Source: SZUA-430 sp046153995
GTDB taxonomy: Bacteria > Pseudomonadota > Alphaproteobacteria > Micropepsales > Micropepsaceae
NCBI GenBank assembly: GCA_046153995.1
Contig: JBJXEH010000049.1
Location: 8,783 to 72,782 of the forward strand
Reading direction: 5' to 3'
Length of the DNA: 64,000 nt
The position numbers and the translations under genes were made by a program. Positions 61,481-64,000 of this stretch are shown piece after piece (position 1 is the first letter of the stretch; every line of letters starts with the position of its first letter). The notes under the pieces were generated by a model. That model was given only the letters and a program-made list of their open reading frames with translations. It was not told where the DNA came from and ran no database searches.

Positions 61481-62200
61481 TCAAGTCGTGATCACGGTGC
61501 TGAGGCCCTTGCCTTGCAGCACACGGACGAAGTTCATTTTTTCGTGGATGTTGAAGACGACGATCGGAATGCCGTTCTCGCGCGCGAGTGAAACGGCCGC
61601 GGCATCCATGACCTTTAGGTCGCGCGAGAGAACGTCCATGTACGAGAGTTTGCTGTAGCGTTCCGCCTTTGGATCTGTCTTCGGATCAGCCGAGTAGACG
61701 CCGTCGACCTGCGTGCCCTTCATGAGCGCATTGACGCCCATTTCGGAGGCGCGAAGGGCCGCTGCTGTGTCGGTTGTGAAGAACGGGTTGCCTGTGCCAG
61801 CGGCGAAGATGACCACCCTGCCCTTTTCCATGTGGCGCATGGCGCGTCTGCGAACATAGGGCTCGCACACCGTCGTCATCGGGATCGCGGAAAGGACGCG
61901 CGTATCGACGCCTATACGCTCAAGCGCGTTTTGCATCGCAAGCGCGTTCATCACGGTCGCGAGCATACCCATGTAGTCGGCACTGGCGCGTTCCATGCCC
62001 GAAGCGGCTGCCTTTAGGCCCCGGAAGATGTTGCCGCCGCCGATGACGGCGCACACTTCCGTGCCGATTGCTCTTGCTTCTTTGATTTCGCCGGCGACGC
62101 GATCGACGGTCGGAAGATCAAGGCCGAAACTGCCCGGTCCCATCAACGCCTCGCCGGATATCTTCAGCAGAACCCGGCGGTAGATCGGCGCTGATGTCAT
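61481..62200 (-). CDS. pyrH: UMP kinase
   Basis: A 239-residue amino-acid-kinase-fold enzyme phosphorylating UMP. RVLLKISGEALMG, VIGGGNIFRG and FAAGTGNPFFTTDTAAALRA are the family motifs. The ATG at 62200 is chosen because AGGAA lies eight bases upstream; a GTG two codons earlier is the alternative. It is 21 bp after tsf. Confidence 0.96.
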   Translation of the reverse strand: MTSAPIYRRVLLKISGEALMGPGSFGLDLPTVDRVAGEIKEARAIGTEVCAVIGGGNIFRGLKAAASGMERASADYMGMLATVMNALAMQNALERIGVDTRVLSAIPMTTVCEPYVRRRAMRHMEKGRVVIFAAGTGNPFFTTDTAAALRASEMGVNALMKGTQVDGVYSADPKTDPKAERYSKLSYMDVLSRDLKVMDAAAVSLARENGIPIVVFNIHEKMNFVRVLQGKGLSTVITT

Positions 62201-62221
62201 GGTCACGGTTCCTGTAGCGAT

Positions 62222-63151
62222 TTAGCCCTTCGCTGCGGCGGCGACTTCGGCTGCGAAGTCACTTTCCACTTTCTGGATGCCTTCGCCAAGTGCGTAGCGC
62301 ACAAAGCCCTCAAGCGAGACCGGCGCGCCGACGTCCTTTTCCGCGTCTTTCACGACGGTTGCGACGGTCTTGTCCGGGTCCAGGATGAAGGGCTGCATCG
62401 GCAGCACGACTTCTTCGTAGAACTTGCGCATACGGCCTTCGACCATCTTCGCGATGATGTTCTCGGGCTTGCCCGACTGGCGCGCCTGATCCGCAAAAAT
62501 AGACTTCTCGCGTTCCACGACCGCCGAATCGAGTTGTTCCGGCTTCATCGCGAGCGGCGGGAACGGCGTGCCCGCGACGTGCATCGCCAACTGCCGGCCG
62601 AGTGCTGCAAGTTTCGTTTGATCACCGGACGACTTCAGCGCGACCAGCACGCCGATCTTGCCGAGGCCGGGTGCGACTTGATTGTGCACGTAGGTTGCGA
62701 CCACGCCGGGCGAGACCGCGAGTGTACCGGTGCGGCGCAAATCCATCTTCTCGCCGATCTTGCCGGAGAGCGCGGTCACTTGGCCGGTGACAGTGTTGCC
62801 GCCGCCGAATGGCATATCACCAAGCTTTGCGACATCGCCGCCGGCGCTGAGCGCCAGTTCGGCAATTTTGCCGGCCATCGCCTGGAACTCTTCGTTGCGA
62901 GCCACGAAGTCGGTTTGCGAGTTGACTTCGACGACCGCGCCGGCGCCGGCTTTCGCCGCAACCGCGACGAGGCCTTCGGCGGCGACGTTGCCGGCTTTCT
63001 TGGCCGCCTTTGACAGGCCCTTTTTGCGCAAAATGTCGATCGCGGCTTCGATGTCGCCGTTGGCTTCATTCAGCGCGTTTCTGCAATCCATCATGCCGGC
63101 GCCGGTTTTCTCGCGCAGGTCTTTGACCATCGTGGCTGTAACTTCAGCCAT
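62222..63151 (-). CDS. tsf: Translation elongation factor Ts
   Basis: A 309-residue nucleotide-exchange factor for EF-Tu. The N-terminal UBA-like part has TVKDLREKTGAGMMDCRNAL-type sequence (residues 7-26), and SQTDFVARNEEF marks the core. The C-terminal region is complete. It follows rpsB after 64 bp. Confidence 0.97.
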   Translation of the reverse strand: MAEVTATMVKDLREKTGAGMMDCRNALNEANGDIEAAIDILRKKGLSKAAKKAGNVAAEGLVAVAAKAGAGAVVEVNSQTDFVARNEEFQAMAGKIAELALSAGGDVAKLGDMPFGGGNTVTGQVTALSGKIGEKMDLRRTGTLAVSPGVVATYVHNQVAPGLGKIGVLVALKSSGDQTKLAALGRQLAMHVAGTPFPPLAMKPEQLDSAVVEREKSIFADQARQSGKPENIIAKMVEGRMRKFYEEVVLPMQPFILDPDKTVATVVKDAEKDVGAPVSLEGFVRYALGEGIQKVESDFAAEVAAAAKG

Positions 63152-63215
63152 GGGAGGCTCCTAATCGTTCGAGTGGGTGGCGCGCAAGCCGCGAGGCCCG
63201 CGCGCGCAATGTTGG

Positions 63216-63968
63216 TTAGTTCGGCAGGTCTTGCGCCGGGACTTCCGACGAAGCGCCGATGTCGACGCCCGCCGTTCCTTGCGCCGCCGAAATGCCGTCG
63301 ATGACCGCACGGGCGACCAGATCGCAATAAAGCGCAATCGCGCGCGACGCGTCGTCGTTGCCGGGGATCGGGAACGCGATGCCTTCGGGGTTCGAGTTCG
63401 AGTCCACGATTGCCACGACCGGGATGCCGAGCTTGTTCGCTTCTTGGATCGCGATCGCTTCCTTGTTCGTGTCGATCACAAAGAGTAGGTCGGGTACGCC
63501 GCCCATGTCTTTGATGCCGCCGAGCGCTCGCTCAAGCTTGTCCTTGTCGCGGGTGAGGTCGAGCGCTTCTTTTTTCGTGAGGCCCGCTGCGCCGGCGTTC
63601 AACGTCTCCTCGATCGAGCGCAGGCGCTTGATCGAGTTCGAAATCGTTTGCCAGTTCGTGAGCGTGCCACCGAGCCAGCGGTGGTTCACATAGTATTGCG
63701 CGCAACGCTTCGCGGCGTCGGCAATGCCTTCGGACGCTTGGCGCTTCGTTCCGACGAACAGCACGCGGCCGCCTTGGGCGACGACGTCACGCACCGTCTT
63801 CAGCGCTTGGTGCAACAGCGGCACCGTCTGCGTGAGGTCGATGATGTGGATCTTGTTGCGGGAGCCGAACAGGTATTGCTGCATGCGCGGGTTCCAGCGA
63901 TGCGTCTGGTGCCCGAAATGCACGCCAGCTTCCAACAGCTGACGCATGTTGTAGTCAGGTAAAGCCAT
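63216..63968 (-). CDS. rpsB: 30S ribosomal protein S2
   Basis: A 250-residue ribosomal protein uS2. MRQLLEAGVHFGHQTHRWNP near the start, RVLFVGTKRQA and RWLGGTLTNWQTI are characteristic. TAAGGAGACAAAG precedes the ATG. It begins the rpsB-tsf-pyrH-frr-uppS-cdsA-dxr-rseP-bamA run; its promoter is beyond the window end. Confidence 0.97.
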   Translation of the reverse strand: MALPDYNMRQLLEAGVHFGHQTHRWNPRMQQYLFGSRNKIHIIDLTQTVPLLHQALKTVRDVVAQGGRVLFVGTKRQASEGIADAAKRCAQYYVNHRWLGGTLTNWQTISNSIKRLRSIEETLNAGAAGLTKKEALDLTRDKDKLERALGGIKDMGGVPDLLFVIDTNKEAIAIQEANKLGIPVVAIVDSNSNPEGIAFPIPGNDDASRAIALYCDLVARAVIDGISAAQGTAGVDIGASSEVPAQDLPN

Positions 63969-64000
63969 CTGGCTTTGTCTCCTTAACCGGTTGAACCTCC

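Noticed and set aside
1..64000. CRISPR array, prophage, transposon or integron
   Set aside because: No evenly spaced direct repeats with unique spacers, no integrase or transposase, and no terminal repeats were seen.

Overview
The window is a GC-rich, gene-dense stretch of a bacterial chromosome, almost certainly from an alphaproteobacterium. The evidence is the conserved run rpsB-tsf-pyrH-frr-uppS-cdsA-dxr-rseP-bamA-skp-lpxD-fabZ-lpxA-lpxI-lpxB next to gltA-gltX-comEC-lexA-moeA-moaC-trp; the use of LpxI rather than LpxH; the lexA promoter with boxes of the alphaproteobacterial GTTC-N7-GTTC type; methylmalonyl-CoA epimerase followed by a DUF1467 gene; and the rlpA-dacC-tmk-holB-tatD run. I cannot name the genus. 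I see no tRNA, rRNA, CRISPR array, transposase or prophage.

Positions 1-20500 are the accessory half: a crotonase cut by the window edge, a YeiH-type transporter, a secreted protein with a PsbP/DUF1795-like start and a beta/gamma-crystallin-like end, a 764-bp non-coding gap rich in hairpins and CTAACG repeats, a patatin lipoprotein, and a tightly coupled minus-strand operon (haloalkane dehalogenase, DUF1330 protein, membrane protein, TetR regulator). That operon faces a membrane-anchored metallo-beta-lactamase-fold hydrolase across a perfect 13-bp inverted repeat that looks like the TetR operator. A POT peptide transporter, a secreted NlpC/P60-like protein, mazG, an acyl-CoA dehydrogenase, a zinc-binding-like protein, a YkgJ cysteine-cluster protein and a TauE-type exporter follow.

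Positions 20458-23628 hold a TonB energy-transduction locus (ExbB with a long Pro/Ala periplasmic arm, two ExbD, two TonB). Positions 24076-29578 are a housekeeping minus-strand run: PhnP-like hydrolase, tatD, holB, tmk, a D,D-carboxypeptidase and rlpA, linking nucleotide supply, replication and cell-wall maturation. An SDR enzyme and tpiA follow.

Positions 31475-43733 run mainly on the plus strand: a PpiD-like folding factor, trpE, then after a 3.7-kb interruption (thiolase, a cysteine-repeat protein, aldehyde dehydrogenase) trpG, a trpD-trpC fusion, moaC fused to a helix-turn-helix domain, moeA and lexA. Positions 43727-64000 contain comEC, gltX, gltA and the long minus-strand envelope/translation run from rpsB to lpxB, which supplies lipid A, undecaprenyl phosphate, phospholipid, isoprenoid and outer-membrane assembly functions.

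The most unusual items are the dehalogenase/TetR regulatory unit with its operator, the MoaC-HTH fusion, the TrpD-TrpC fusion, the twin lexA SOS boxes, the duplicated cysteine-repeat protein and the structured gap before the DUF486 gene. Most of the rest is ordinary core genome.
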